Shown here: positions 33,697-42,273 of the stretch, piece by piece
How positions within the stretch are numbered: the first letter of the stretch is position 1
How the letters are laid out: the number at the start of each line of letters is the position of its first letter
Notes under the pieces: model-generated
Databases searched by the model: none
The model's input: only the letters and a program-made list of their open reading frames with translations
Told to the model about the DNA's origin: nothing
Origin: Paenibacillus sp. J31TS4
Lineage (GTDB): Bacteria > Bacillota > Bacilli > Paenibacillales > NBRC-103111
Direction: 5' to 3'
NCBI RefSeq assembly: GCF_018403265.1
Contig: NZ_BOSI01000001.1
Span: forward strand, 806,001 to 870,000
Length of the DNA: 64,000 nt
Position numbers and translations under genes: made by a program

Positions 33697-34373
33697 AGGC
33701 TCTTCCCTCCGCTTACCCGGCTGCGGCAAATCTCCAGCACTCGCTGAACAACCTCACCCAGATTCAAATCGGAGCTGTCCAGCAATACCGCGTCCTCCGC
33801 TTGCATGAGCGGCGAGGTTTTGCGCGTCCGGTCGAGTTCGTCTCTAGCGGCGATCTCCCGTTCGAGCTCCTCCACCGTGACGGATGGCGGATCCATCTCT
33901 TTGTGCCTACGTTCCGCTCTTACCCGCGGGCTGGCGGTTAGAAACACCTTGACCTCCGCATCGGGCAAAACTTGTGTGCCGATGTCCCGTCCATCCATGA
34001 CGACTCCCTTACGGGCCGCCATCTGCTTCTGCTTGTCCGCCAAAAGCCGGCGCACCTCCGGAATCTGGGCGTACAGGGATACGGATCGGTTGATCTCGGG
34101 AGACCGGATCTCCCGGGTGACGTTAACGCCGTCGACGATGACCTGCTGGCCGTCCTCCCCCGGCGTCAATTCGAGACGCATGAGCCTGGCCATCTCGGCC
34201 ACCTGGTCCTCCTGGTCGGGAGCGATGCCGCTTTGGATCGCCTTCCACGTGACGGCGCGGTACATCGCACCGGTATCCACGTAGACAAAGCCGAGCTCCC
34301 CCGCCACGAGACGGGCTACCGTGCTCTTACCGGCTCCCGCCGGCCCATCAAGAGCAACATTGAATCTTTCCAA
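33693..34373 (-). CDS. cmk: Cytidylate kinase
   Basis: A 226-residue NMP kinase that phosphorylates CMP and dCMP. The P-loop GPAGAGKST and DTGAMYRAVT are conserved, and MDGRDIGTQVLPDA forms the substrate site. The start is TTG, 7 bases after GGAGG. It forms an operon with plsC. Confidence 0.97.
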   Translation of the reverse strand: MERFNVALDGPAGAGKSTVARLVAGELGFVYVDTGAMYRAVTWKAIQSGIAPDQEDQVAEMARLMRLELTPGEDGQQVIVDGVNVTREIRSPEINRSVSLYAQIPEVRRLLADKQKQMAARKGVVMDGRDIGTQVLPDAEVKVFLTASPRVRAERRHKEMDPPSVTVEELEREIAARDELDRTRKTSPLMQAEDAVLLDSSDLNLGEVVQRVLEICRSRVSGGKSL

Positions 34374-34415
34374 AGAACGTGCCTCCTACCTGAATCTGCT
34401 GACAACCGGCTGAAT

Positions 34416-34518
34416 AAAAAAACAGGCGATTTTGCCTGCTATCGTCCAAAAGTATACCACATGGGGCCCCTCCATTGCAAAAAGGAACAAGGCCTGCCGC
34501 AGGCAGGGCAGGGCCTTG
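34416..34518 (-). terminator. Two hairpins between the PilZ gene and cmk
   Basis: The first (34488-34518) is a GC-rich stem with outer arms CAAGGCC and GGCCTTG, starting 2 bases past the PilZ stop and followed by CCTTTTT on the minus strand. The second (34416-34438) has a short CAGGC/GCCTG stem followed by seven T. Confidence 0.65.
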
Positions 34519-34519
34519 A

Positions 34520-35173
34520 TTATTGCTTGCGAAACTCGAGCTGCCGTTCGAAGCAGAACCGGATAAGCGTCTGGCGGTCCCGCTCGGTGATCTCGATAAA
34601 CTTGACCATGGCAATCTTTCTGCCGGTCTCCAGCGTATGAATGCGGACGATTTCGCCTTCGAACTGCACATGATCGGGCTTGTTTCCACGAAATTGCAGG
34701 AGCAGCCAGCAGCTGATCCGCGCCCCCTCCTTGAGATTCGCGTTTTGGGGGCAGAGAAACGAGATCCCCCCTCCGCTCACGTCCTCCGTAGCAGCCAGGA
34801 ACAAGGGATGGCCCTCCGTCCGGACCGACAGCTCCAAGTCGGCCGGCACGCGGAGGAAGCTGCGCCGCTGAATCTTGCTGATCGAGTCGGGCTTCGGCAT
34901 GCGGATCGTGACAAGCCGGACCACGTCTTCCTTGAAGCCGGTCACGGACGTCTGGAAGTAATGCTTGATTCCGCCCTCGGTAATGAAATAAACCGACAGC
35001 TCGTCCCCCGGGAACAATTTTTTGAGCCGGCCTGACTTTTCGTTGATGGGAATTTCCATATGAATCATATCGCTGCTCATATCGGCGATCCGGGACTTGA
35101 ACTCCATCCTGGCTTCTTCATCATCTATGGACTGAACTTGGTAGTAGAGAACTTGATTGACCTTCGGCAGCAA
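34520..35173 (-). CDS. ypfA: PilZ-domain protein, c-di-GMP receptor (YpfA type)
   Basis: A 217-residue protein. The N-terminal YcgR-like flagellar brake domain covers about 1-100. The PilZ domain starts with QRRSFLRV (the RxxxR c-di-GMP site) and DVSGGGISF (the DxSxxG site). In B. subtilis the equivalent YpfA (DgrA/MotI) binds MotA to stop swimming when c-di-GMP is high. It lies between ypeB and cmk as in B. subtilis. The start is TTG at 35173, about 10 bases after GGAGG. Confidence 0.9.
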   Translation of the reverse strand: MLPKVNQVLYYQVQSIDDEEARMEFKSRIADMSSDMIHMEIPINEKSGRLKKLFPGDELSVYFITEGGIKHYFQTSVTGFKEDVVRLVTIRMPKPDSISKIQRRSFLRVPADLELSVRTEGHPLFLAATEDVSGGGISFLCPQNANLKEGARISCWLLLQFRGNKPDHVQFEGEIVRIHTLETGRKIAMVKFIEITERDRQTLIRFCFERQLEFRKQ

Positions 35174-35247
35174 AGGAGCCGCACCTCCCGCAAAGTGTAC
35201 GCTTCATTATACACCCGCCCCGGCGGCCTGGAAAGAAATGCTTTCGT

Positions 35248-35278
35248 AAAAAAGAGAAGAAGCCGAAGCTTCTTCTCT
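35248..35278 (-). terminator. Terminator of ypeB
   Basis: AGAGAAGAAGC and GCTTCTTCTCT form an 11-bp stem with a 4-base loop, followed by a run of T on the minus strand, 10 bases past the ypeB stop. Confidence 0.88.
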
Positions 35279-35288
35279 GGGAACCATG

Positions 35289-36641
35289 CTAGCGTGCCGC
35301 CTGCACATCCTGCTGCCGAACATTCTCAATTTTTTCTTCCGTACCGTTCTCCGCGTTGAGATAGATCTTGTACAGGCCTCCGTTGATCCGACCCATAAAC
35401 TCGCGGCAGAGCACCTCCTGGTCCATATCTCCCTTGATCAGCGCCAGCTGGTGCCGCTCCACCTTGAAGTTCGGATTGAGCGACTTGCGCGCCTTCTCCT
35501 CCGATACCGCCGGCGCGGAGAACTTGCGGTCCTTGTTGTGCTCAAAGATATAATCTGTGGAGTTGAACGAGGTGACATCGCCGTTGTCCATCGCTACCTC
35601 GACGACCATCTTCTCCGGATAGACGATAACACCGTCCTTCTTGTTCGCAAAGGTGATGGTGGCTACGTTGGCGTACTCGTCCAGCGCCACCGGCTCCATC
35701 GTACCGAAGCCGTGCTGGTCCAAAAACTCCATCGCCTTGTCCCGCGCGGCCCGGACGTCGAGCTTCTTCTCCTTGGCTGTCCGCGGCGCCATATACCAGA
35801 TCAGCTGGCCGCCCTTCTTCGTATAGTCGACGTGAACCTCCTGGCCGTCAGGCCGTTTGCCCGTCACGCTGTACGTGTTCGCTTCCGTCCCGGCTCCGTT
35901 CTCGACGACCTTTAGCTGGTTCGCGTCCATCTTGAGAAACGACGCCGCCTGCTTCTTCACCTGATCCGGACTCGCGTCGGTTCCAGCCAGTGCGCTGAAC
36001 GTCTTGTTCTGGTTCACCGTCGCCATGGACGGCCCCCAATCGACCTCCGAATATTCGCTTACCTTGCGGTTGACCGTCGTGAAGCCGTCGATGATGGTAT
36101 TGTCCTGCGTTTTGTTCTCCTGGGCCATGGCAACTTCGACGTCCATCCAGCGCAAATTGTTCGCGATGATCTTGTTCTGAACGCCCCGCATCTCGCCCGT
36201 AATTTCCTTGGACCGCTCGTAGAGCGTGGTGAGCGTCTTCACTTCGTCTTGGGAGAGCGGATTCTTGCCCAGATCGCGCACCGCGGTTCGGTAGCTGAAC
36301 TTCGCCATATTATCCAGGAATTCTTCCGTCTTGTTGAAAGGCAGCAGCGTGAGCGGCAGCTGGTTGATCTCGTTTTGTGCCTCGCTTGTAATCCGCCAGA
36401 CATTGACGAGTCCTTTCCGGTAGCTATCCTGGGACGCCGAATTGACGGCCAGCGTGTTGCCAAGTTCGGTATGCAGCTTGTCCAGATGGAAGGACAGATC
36501 GTGGAAAGCCCGCTGGTATTGGTTTTCCGCTTTAATAAGGACCGCATTTTTCTCCCGGTTTTCCTGGTATCCCCAGACACCGGCGCCAATCAGCCCGACC
36601 AGGGCGATTGGCAGCAGAATGGCGCTAACTCGAGCGTACAT
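35289..36641 (-). CDS. ypeB: Germination protein YpeB
   Basis: A 450-residue protein with one N-terminal membrane anchor (about 5-24) and tandem PepSY-type repeats in the C-terminal half. It is made in the forespore and protects the spore-cortex lytic enzyme SleB, which is stable only with YpeB. In Bacillus sleB is directly upstream in the same operon. Here the upstream neighbours are a 52-aa zinc-ribbon gene and prsW, and no sleB is in the window. Confidence 0.95.
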   Translation of the reverse strand: MYARVSAILLPIALVGLIGAGVWGYQENREKNAVLIKAENQYQRAFHDLSFHLDKLHTELGNTLAVNSASQDSYRKGLVNVWRITSEAQNEINQLPLTLLPFNKTEEFLDNMAKFSYRTAVRDLGKNPLSQDEVKTLTTLYERSKEITGEMRGVQNKIIANNLRWMDVEVAMAQENKTQDNTIIDGFTTVNRKVSEYSEVDWGPSMATVNQNKTFSALAGTDASPDQVKKQAASFLKMDANQLKVVENGAGTEANTYSVTGKRPDGQEVHVDYTKKGGQLIWYMAPRTAKEKKLDVRAARDKAMEFLDQHGFGTMEPVALDEYANVATITFANKKDGVIVYPEKMVVEVAMDNGDVTSFNSTDYIFEHNKDRKFSAPAVSEEKARKSLNPNFKVERHQLALIKGDMDQEVLCREFMGRINGGLYKIYLNAENGTEEKIENVRQQDVQAAR

Positions 36642-36753
36642 AAGCTTACTCCCCCTCTTACTTCATAAGTTGGAGATAGCTTTCGTTATTGGCGAAAAGA
36701 TTATGCATTCCCGCCGCTTCCTTCCGCCCCCGCGGTTCGTCCGCCAATCTACA

Positions 36754-36793
36754 CGAACAAAAGCCTCGTCCTGCAGGACGAGGCTTTTGTTCG
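36754..36793. terminator. 40-bp perfect palindrome, terminator of the zinc-ribbon gene
   Basis: A flawless 40-base palindrome with arms of 20, centred on CTGCAG, starts CGAACAAAAGCCTCGTCC. The tails are T-rich on both strands, so it can terminate either direction. It lies 21 bases past the small gene at 36814-36972. The 110 bases from here to ypeB show nothing I can name. Confidence 0.8.
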
Positions 36794-36813
36794 ACTGGAA
36801 GCCGGCCATTCCG

Positions 36814-36972
36814 CTAGCTATCCATCACGTCGATATCGAATTCCTTCTCGTTGTCGCACAAGCAGCGCTTGAAGCCGGTGTCGATCTTTCCCTTCTGACG
36901 GCTGCCCTTCAGAACGAATCGCTCGCCGCAGCGCATGCAGACAATGCTCACCTTCACTCGGTCGTCCGCCAT
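36814..36972 (-). CDS. Small zinc-ribbon-like protein, 52 residues
   Basis: The frame encodes 52 residues starting MADDRVKVSIVCMRCGERF and ending DIDVMDS. Cysteines occur as C12-x2-C15 and C37-x-C39, a plausible zinc site, although the CxC half is unusual. GGAGG lies 7 bases before the ATG, and a strong palindrome terminator follows. It lies between ypeB and prsW. I do not recognise the family, and it is short enough to be missed by automated callers. Confidence 0.75.
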   Translation of the reverse strand: MADDRVKVSIVCMRCGERFVLKGSRQKGKIDTGFKRCLCDNEKEFDIDVMDS

Positions 36973-37066
36973 TTCGATGCCTCCGCTTCTATAACAAGCA
37001 TTGGTCTTTAGTATGGCCCGATAGACGCCGTTTCAAACCGCCGGCTCGGTCAAGCTCCCGGGCCGG

Positions 37067-37753
37067 TCATGCCCGTTCGTCGAGCATGAGGCCTCGCAGC
37101 GGGGACCTGTCGTTGGCGTGCTGCACCTTCCATAGGCTGCGCCCCCACAGGAACAGCATGAGCGGCAGCATCCAGTAGAGCCAATACGTCTCGGCCTTGA
37201 TCAGGATCAGGTCGAAGACCCCGTGGTACAGGATCGGCGTGGCAATCGAAGCGAGCAGGAAGATATTTTTGCGAGCGGGATGGAACTTGGCGCTGCCCAT
37301 ATAGTATCCCATCGCCACGCCGAATAACGCATGTCCCGATACGGGCATCAGCGCGCGCACCATCAGGTCGAGGAACGACGAATAATTAAGGAAGACGTAG
37401 AACACGTTCTCCATCGTCGCAAACCCGAGCGAGACTGCCACCGCATAGACGATGCCGTCGTACGGCTCGTCGAACGCCAGGTGCTTATAGATGACCAGGT
37501 AAAGGATGAGCCACTTGAACAGCTCCTCGATCCCCCCGGAGTAAACGAACGAGAACACGTACGGATTCTCGCCGAAGGCAAGGACAAGCGCCCGCTGCAC
37601 CATCATAATCGGGAAGACGAGCAGCACCCCGAACAGGAAAAGGCGTAGCACCATATGAATAGGCTCCGTTTCGTAGCGGTCCTTCAAATAGAAATAAGAA
37701 AGAAGTGCCAGCCCCGGCGCTACCGCCGCGGCCAGCAGAGAAAGCCATGTCAT
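37067..37753 (-). CDS. prsW: Intramembrane protease PrsW
   Basis: A 228-residue polytopic protein. The catalytic-type motif GGIEELFKW (EExxK) and the later ENVFYVF and SGHALFG are typical of PrsW, which in B. subtilis performs site-1 cleavage of the anti-sigma factor RsiW. The ATG shares a base with the gudB stop (TAATG). An anti-sigma gene exists at 148-798, but no direct link is shown. Confidence 0.93.
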   Translation of the reverse strand: MTWLSLLAAAVAPGLALLSYFYLKDRYETEPIHMVLRLFLFGVLLVFPIMMVQRALVLAFGENPYVFSFVYSGGIEELFKWLILYLVIYKHLAFDEPYDGIVYAVAVSLGFATMENVFYVFLNYSSFLDLMVRALMPVSGHALFGVAMGYYMGSAKFHPARKNIFLLASIATPILYHGVFDLILIKAETYWLYWMLPLMLFLWGRSLWKVQHANDRSPLRGLMLDERA

Positions 37754-39000
37754 TATATCCAGCCCCGGAACCGTGCGGCTTCCGCCATTTTGCGAACCCC
37801 GACCATGTAGGCCGCGAGCCGCATGTCGACGTTCCTCGTCTGATGGAGCGAGTAGACGTTCTCGAAGCCCTGGATCATGACATCCTGTAGCTTCGCATGC
37901 ACCTCTTCCTCGGTCCAGTAGTAGCCCTGGTTGTTCTGTACCCATTCAAAGTACGAAACGACCACGCCGCCTGCACTTGCAAGCACGTCGGGCACGAGCA
38001 GAATGCCGCGCTCGGTCAGAATTTTGGTCGCCTCCAGCGTGGTCGGCCCGTTCGCCGCCTCTACCACGATGCCGGCTTGGATGCGGTCCGCGTTGTCCTG
38101 CGTAATTTGGTTCTCAATCGCAGCCGGAACCAAGATGTCGCAGGGCTGCTCGAGCAGCTCCTTGTTCGAGATCGTATTCTTGAACAGCTTGGTCACCGTC
38201 CCGAACGAATCCCGGCGGTCCAGCAAATATTCGATATCGAGTCCATTCTCGTCGTACAGCGCGCCGTGCACGTCCGAGATCCCGACGACCTTGGCGCCCG
38301 CTTCGTGCATCATCTTGGCGAGGTAGCTGCCCGCGTTGCCGAAGCCCTGGATCGCCACCTTGGCGTCCTTGACGGCGATGCCGCGCTTCTTCAGCGCTTG
38401 ATCGATCATAATCGTCACGCCTTTGGCCGTTGCCGTCTCGCGTCCTTGCGAACCGCCAAGGACGATCGGCTTGCCGGTGATGAAGCCGGGCGCGTCGAAT
38501 TCCCGGATCCGGCTGTATTCGTCCATCATCCAGGCCATGATCTGCGAGTTGGTCATGACGTCCGGAGCCGGGATATCCTTGGTCGGGCCGACGATCTGGC
38601 TGATCCCGCGGACATAGCCGCGGCTGAGCCGCTCGAGCTCGCCGAACGACATCGTCCGCGGGTCGCAGATGACGCCGCCCTTGCCGCCGCCGTACGGCAG
38701 GTTGACAATGCCGCACTTGAGGCTCATCCAGATGGAGAGCGCCTTGACTTCGTCCTCGTTTACGTCGGGGTGGAAACGCACCCCGCCCTTCGTCGGACCT
38801 ACGGCATCGTTATGCTGGGCGCGATAGCCCGTGAACACTTTTATTTTTCCATCGTCCATTTTAACCGGAATCCGGACAGATAGCATCCGGAGAGGCTCTT
38901 TGAGCAGGTCGTACATTTCATCCGGGTAGCCTAATTTGGTCAATGCCTCTTTAATCACTACCTGAGTCGATGTGAGAACGTTTAGATTTTCCGTAGTCAT
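37753..39000 (-). CDS. gudB: NAD-type glutamate dehydrogenase
   Basis: A 415-residue enzyme of the hexameric GudB/RocG class that deaminates glutamate to 2-oxoglutarate. It has KCGIVNLPYGGGKGG with the catalytic lysines, DIPAPDV, and the nucleotide fold GFGNAGS. I see no small duplication of the kind that silences GudB in laboratory B. subtilis. The ATG at 39000 follows GGAGAGG; the upstream frame is leader. Confidence 0.95.
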   Translation of the reverse strand: MTTENLNVLTSTQVVIKEALTKLGYPDEMYDLLKEPLRMLSVRIPVKMDDGKIKVFTGYRAQHNDAVGPTKGGVRFHPDVNEDEVKALSIWMSLKCGIVNLPYGGGKGGVICDPRTMSFGELERLSRGYVRGISQIVGPTKDIPAPDVMTNSQIMAWMMDEYSRIREFDAPGFITGKPIVLGGSQGRETATAKGVTIMIDQALKKRGIAVKDAKVAIQGFGNAGSYLAKMMHEAGAKVVGISDVHGALYDENGLDIEYLLDRRDSFGTVTKLFKNTISNKELLEQPCDILVPAAIENQITQDNADRIQAGIVVEAANGPTTLEATKILTERGILLVPDVLASAGGVVVSYFEWVQNNQGYYWTEEEVHAKLQDVMIQGFENVYSLHQTRNVDMRLAAYMVGVRKMAEAARFRGWI

Positions 39001-39148
39001 GAATTTCCTCTCCGATCGATCGGTTATGTTCGTTCTCGGCGCTTCCCTTAACAGCGCCAGTCTTGACAGCATCAAGTATTAGAATACCACTTTTTAACCG
39101 TTATTGACATGGCAAAAACTTGTCGGCGCTAACTTTTCGTGTCAGCTT

Positions 39149-39178
39149 ACAAAAGAAGACGCCCCTTGCCAGGGGCGC
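39149..39178 (-). terminator. Terminator of mecB
   Basis: CGCCCCT pairs with AGGGGCG around TGCC, with CTTCTTTTG following on the minus strand, about 20 bases past the mecB stop. Confidence 0.75.
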
Positions 39179-39196
39179 CCGTAAACGGCTCGCTAT

Positions 39197-39802
39197 TCAA
39201 TGAAAATGAGTGCACAATTGCTGGACGGCATCCGTCCGGATAATGACCTTCCCGTACTCCTCGAGTACGGCTTGAGTAACCGAAGTGGCTTCCCCAAATT
39301 CGGACAATACCGCGATGACGGCTTGATACGCGCTCTCCCGATCCTCCAGCCAGGCCGGGTCGATCTGCAGCACGTACTTGCCTTTGTACGAATACAGCGT
39401 GCCTCCGTCCTCCACCAGAGGGAGCAGAACTTTGGCCATCCGCAGCAGGTCTTCGAAATCGGCGAACATATAGGTGATCGTCTCGCACTGCTCGAGCGTC
39501 ACTTCCATCTCATAGACATCCTCATCATCCTCAAGGAGATCGTCAGTTTGACCGGAACTCATCTTCCCGCGGGTAACGATGACGACCATCCCCTGTGCAG
39601 GAAGCGCGAATACTTCCACGGCAAGCGGACCGGAGGCGTCAAAGCCGAGCTCGGAGTAAGCCTGCTCCATCATCTCGCTGAACAGCTCGTGGACTTTGGG
39701 AATTTCGCGCCACATATCGTCTTTTTGGATCCCGCGCTCGGTTAGATCGTCAAAGGTCAGGAAAATCCGTATTTTATCCGAACTTAATCGCTCAATCTTC
39801 AT
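39197..39802 (-). CDS. mecB: ClpC adaptor protein, MecB/YpbH type
   Basis: A 201-residue adaptor. The N-terminal substrate-binding domain (about 1-85) starts MKIERLSSDKIRIFLTFDDL, closer to B. subtilis YpbH than to MecA. An acidic linker (DDLLEDDEDVYE) leads to the C-terminal ClpC-binding domain (about 98-201). YpbH binds ClpC and feeds or restrains substrates of ClpCP. It lies just upstream of gudB as in B. subtilis. A long untranslated leader precedes it. Confidence 0.9.
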   Translation of the reverse strand: MKIERLSSDKIRIFLTFDDLTERGIQKDDMWREIPKVHELFSEMMEQAYSELGFDASGPLAVEVFALPAQGMVVIVTRGKMSSGQTDDLLEDDEDVYEMEVTLEQCETITYMFADFEDLLRMAKVLLPLVEDGGTLYSYKGKYVLQIDPAWLEDRESAYQAVIAVLSEFGEATSVTQAVLEEYGKVIIRTDAVQQLCTHFH

Positions 39803-40009
39803 GTGGGATCCCCCTTTAACTGGTCGTCCGTTACCAGGGACCGGCCGCTTGACCGGATGCTTGCTGTTAGTAACAGAATATGAACCATAATGGAATTGGT
39901 GCTGGGTCGGTGCCCGATAAGAAAAGGCGTTTCACCGTCCGTCCCCAAGGGATTTCTGGTGAAGCGGATCCTTACTCTATTATAGCATGTTCTTAAACTT
40001 TATTGCCAA
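39803..40009 (-). promoter_or_regulatory. mecB promoter and long structured leader
   Basis: On the minus strand TTGGCA (40009-40004) and TATAAT (39984-39979) are 19 bases apart. Transcription would start near 39972 and give a leader of about 170 bases before the ATG. The leader includes a stem of 39940-39933 with 39912-39905 (one mismatch) around a 20-base loop. It matches no riboswitch class I can recall. The spacing of the promoter is long, so it is tentative. Confidence 0.5.
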
Positions 40010-40040
40010 TCCACAAACAAAAGATGTCCGGATGCAGACG

Positions 40041-40070
40041 AAAACCTAGCGCCTCCCGATCCGGCGCTAG
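40041..40070 (-). terminator. Terminator of the small membrane-anchored gene
   Basis: CTAGCGCC and GGCGCTAG pair around a 9-base loop, followed by GTTTTC on the minus strand, about 25 bases past the stop. Confidence 0.7.
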
Positions 40071-40095
40071 ATTTCGTTTCGTGCTGCCCGTTCGT

Positions 40096-40470
40096 TTACT
40101 TGTGGATCGGGCTGAAATCCGACTTGTGGTTGTGCTGGAGAATGTCCTGCACGGTCGCTTTCAGCTGCGGATCCTCGTCGATCAGGTGCTCCACCTGCTC
40201 CATGCTTCCACCCTGCCGGCCAGCCGCCTGCCTGGCGTTCTCGTGCTTGGAGCCGTTCGCCTCCGAACGGGATTGGTGCCCGCTCTTCCCGGAAGAGCTG
40301 CTCATGGCACCCATTTGAAAGCTGGAAACCGCCTGCTTCGCCTTGTTCAGGAACTGTCCGGCCGTACCCTCCGAGTTGGCGAGTCCGGCAAGCATGGAGC
40401 CGCGCCGGTTCAGATAGACGACGGCCGCCGCCCCTGCGAGTCCCCCCAGAAGAAATGTGCCCAAACGCAT
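40096..40470 (-). CDS. Small membrane-anchored protein, unknown function
   Basis: A 124-residue protein with one N-terminal hydrophobic helix (LGTFLLGGLAGAAAVVYL) followed by NRRGS and a Ser/Gly/Gln-rich hydrophilic tail. It is reminiscent of YtxH-type envelope proteins but lacks a clear signature. The ATG at 40470 follows GGAGGG; the frame runs 14 codons further upstream. It is divergent from the deacetylase gene. Confidence 0.72.
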   Translation of the reverse strand: MRLGTFLLGGLAGAAAVVYLNRRGSMLAGLANSEGTAGQFLNKAKQAVSSFQMGAMSSSSGKSGHQSRSEANGSKHENARQAAGRQGGSMEQVEHLIDEDPQLKATVQDILQHNHKSDFSPIHK

Positions 40471-40571
40471 GCTTTTCCCTCCTTGGCTGATTAGTGCTGT
40501 TTCGGCTTTCATGCAATAGTGTAGCTTCCGGAGGCCATGCGTATGAGCGCAAAAAACAGGAAGGACGCAAG

Positions 40572-40601
40572 TTGGGATCGCCGCTACGAAAGTGCTACAA
40601 T
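40572..40601 (+). promoter_or_regulatory. Promoter of the polysaccharide deacetylase gene
   Basis: TTGGGA (40572-40577) and TACAAT (40596-40601) are 18 bases apart, and TGC before the -10 makes it an extended -10. It lies 44 bases ahead of the start codon. Confidence 0.65.
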
Positions 40602-40645
40602 GGGACGGACAGGAAGTTCATCCCAACGAGAAGGAAGGTGTTGTC

Positions 40646-41518
40646 ATGAACCGCTCGCTCAAGCCGATCGCCGCCCTGGCCGTCATGACCGCTCTTCTGG
40701 CGGCCTGTCAGCCGGGCGGAGCCGGGACAACCGCCGGGCCGGCCACGACGGACGCAACTCCGTCCCCTCCGCCGGCGGGAGCCTCCACCTCCCCGTCCCC
40801 GTCTGCGGCCGTATCCGCCTCCCCATCTCCCTCGACCTCGGCGAATCCGGGGGCGACCGCAGGTGCCGGAGAACAGCAAAGCGTCCGCCCTTTATACAAG
40901 ATGAACAATGCCTATGACCTTGTACCGCTCGAGGCCGAAACCAGCAAAAAGGTCGTGCTGCTGACGTTTGACGACGGCCCCAAGGACACTGCCACGCTGA
41001 CGCCGATTCTCGACGCGCTGGATAAGCACAAGGCGAAGGCGATTTTTTTTGTCAACGGCAATCGGGTGAAGGCGCATCCCGAGCTTCTCAAGGAGATTGA
41101 CCGCCGCGGCCAGACGATCGGCAACCATACGTGGAGCCATAACGATCTCGCCAAACAGTCCAACGCGGAAATCGACAAGGAGCTGGAGGATGTGCAGGCA
41201 ATCGTCAAGGAAGTGGTCGGCTACGCGCCCGTCTTCCTCCGTCCCCCGTTCGGCAGCTCCAACGCGTATGCCCGTCAAAAGGCGGAGGAGCTCGGCCTTC
41301 TGCGCATGAACTGGTCGAACGGCTCTCTCGATTGGGACGCCTCCACCAAAAACAAGCCCCAGCTCGTCATCCAAAATGTGCTAGACCAGCTGCATCCCGG
41401 CAGCAACATCCTGATGCATGAGCTTCCCTGGACCGCCGAAGCGCTCGATTCGCTTCTCACCCGGCTGGAGGAGCAAGGCTACGGATTCGTGGACCCCGCC
41501 TCCATACAGCATCCGTAG
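40646..41518 (+). CDS. Polysaccharide deacetylase lipoprotein (NodB domain)
   Basis: A 290-residue predicted lipoprotein. The signal peptide ends in LLAAC, then comes a linker of about 60 residues rich in Pro, Ser, Ala and Thr. The NodB domain has TFDDGPKD (catalytic Asp and metal Asp), NHTWSHND (metal histidines), RPPFG and LMHE. It probably removes acetyl groups from peptidoglycan or an exopolysaccharide outside the membrane. The ATG at 40646 follows AAGGAAGG. Confidence 0.93.
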   Translation: MNRSLKPIAALAVMTALLAACQPGGAGTTAGPATTDATPSPPPAGASTSPSPSAAVSASPSPSTSANPGATAGAGEQQSVRPLYKMNNAYDLVPLEAETSKKVVLLTFDDGPKDTATLTPILDALDKHKAKAIFFVNGNRVKAHPELLKEIDRRGQTIGNHTWSHNDLAKQSNAEIDKELEDVQAIVKEVVGYAPVFLRPPFGSSNAYARQKAEELGLLRMNWSNGSLDWDASTKNKPQLVIQNVLDQLHPGSNILMHELPWTAEALDSLLTRLEEQGYGFVDPASIQHP

Positions 41519-41553
41519 AGGCAGTCTGGTCCAGATTGTCCGGGATTGATGGT

Positions 41554-42159
41554 CTAGCTGTCCTTGCGTCCGAATCGGATGATGCAGCCCAGGATGAAGT
41601 CGATGAGAAAATGAGCGATCACCGGCGTCCAAAGCGTACCGGTCGCCGCATACAGCCAGCCGAGGCCGTAGCTGATCGCGAAGACAAGGCCGGTCATGAG
41701 CCAATGCTGCAAATAACGGACGTGGATGACGGCGAACAGGATGCTTGTCCAGTATGGACCGAAGCCGAGCGCCTCCTGCACGCCGCCCCTGAACAGCAGT
41801 TCTTCGCAGACGGATACGAATGCGCAGAGGAGGGCAATGTGCCAAAGCGGCAGGTCCGCGAACAAACGTTCGTTCACTCCTCCATCGTCCGTTACGTGCT
41901 CCGGTACGAGACGGGTCACGAACAGATCGGTCGATACGACCAGCAGGGCGAATCCCGCTCCCCAGCCGACCGCGGCTATGGGTGATGCTCCTGCTCCGAA
42001 CAGCGTCCAGGGCCAGCCAAGTTTCCAGCCGACCAGCGAGGCGCCCAGCAGCAGGCAGAGCAGCTGCGTCAGGTAAACATTGAGCAGCAGCGTCCTGTCG
42101 TCCAGCTCGCTCACGTCTACACGGCGCAGCTCCGGCTTACGGAATTTCCAGCGCTTCAT
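41554..42159 (-). CDS. CPBP-family intramembrane metalloprotease
   Basis: A 201-residue polytopic protein of the CPBP/Abi family. Motif 1 is EELLFRG, motif 2 includes FAVIHVRY and motif 3 is HFLIDF, so the catalytic residues are intact. Family members process prenylated or small membrane proteins; no substrate is evident. The ATG follows AGGAGGG. B. subtilis YpbD is a similar protein near this locus, but orthology is unproven. Confidence 0.88.
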   Translation of the reverse strand: MKRWKFRKPELRRVDVSELDDRTLLLNVYLTQLLCLLLGASLVGWKLGWPWTLFGAGASPIAAVGWGAGFALLVVSTDLFVTRLVPEHVTDDGGVNERLFADLPLWHIALLCAFVSVCEELLFRGGVQEALGFGPYWTSILFAVIHVRYLQHWLMTGLVFAISYGLGWLYAATGTLWTPVIAHFLIDFILGCIIRFGRKDS

Positions 42160-42216
42160 TCCGATTCCCTCCTAGTCTATTCTCCCGGCTGTAGAAGCCG
42201 GACCTGATGCTCCCAC

Positions 42217-42250
42217 GCAAAGAGCCGTCTGTCCAGACGGCTCTTTTGCA
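42217..42250. terminator. Terminator between the rhodanese and CPBP genes
   Basis: GCAAAGAGCCGTCTG and CAGACGGCTCTTTTGC form a long stem with a 2-base centre. It lies 24 bases past the rhodanese stop and has short T tracts on both strands. Confidence 0.75.
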
Positions 42251-42273
42251 TGGCCGGACGGCCGGATCCCCGA

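Noticed and set aside
39803-39973. A known riboswitch (c-di-AMP, SAM, preQ1, ZTP) in the mecB leader
   Set aside because: None of the conserved boxes of these classes could be found by eye; kept only as an unidentified leader.
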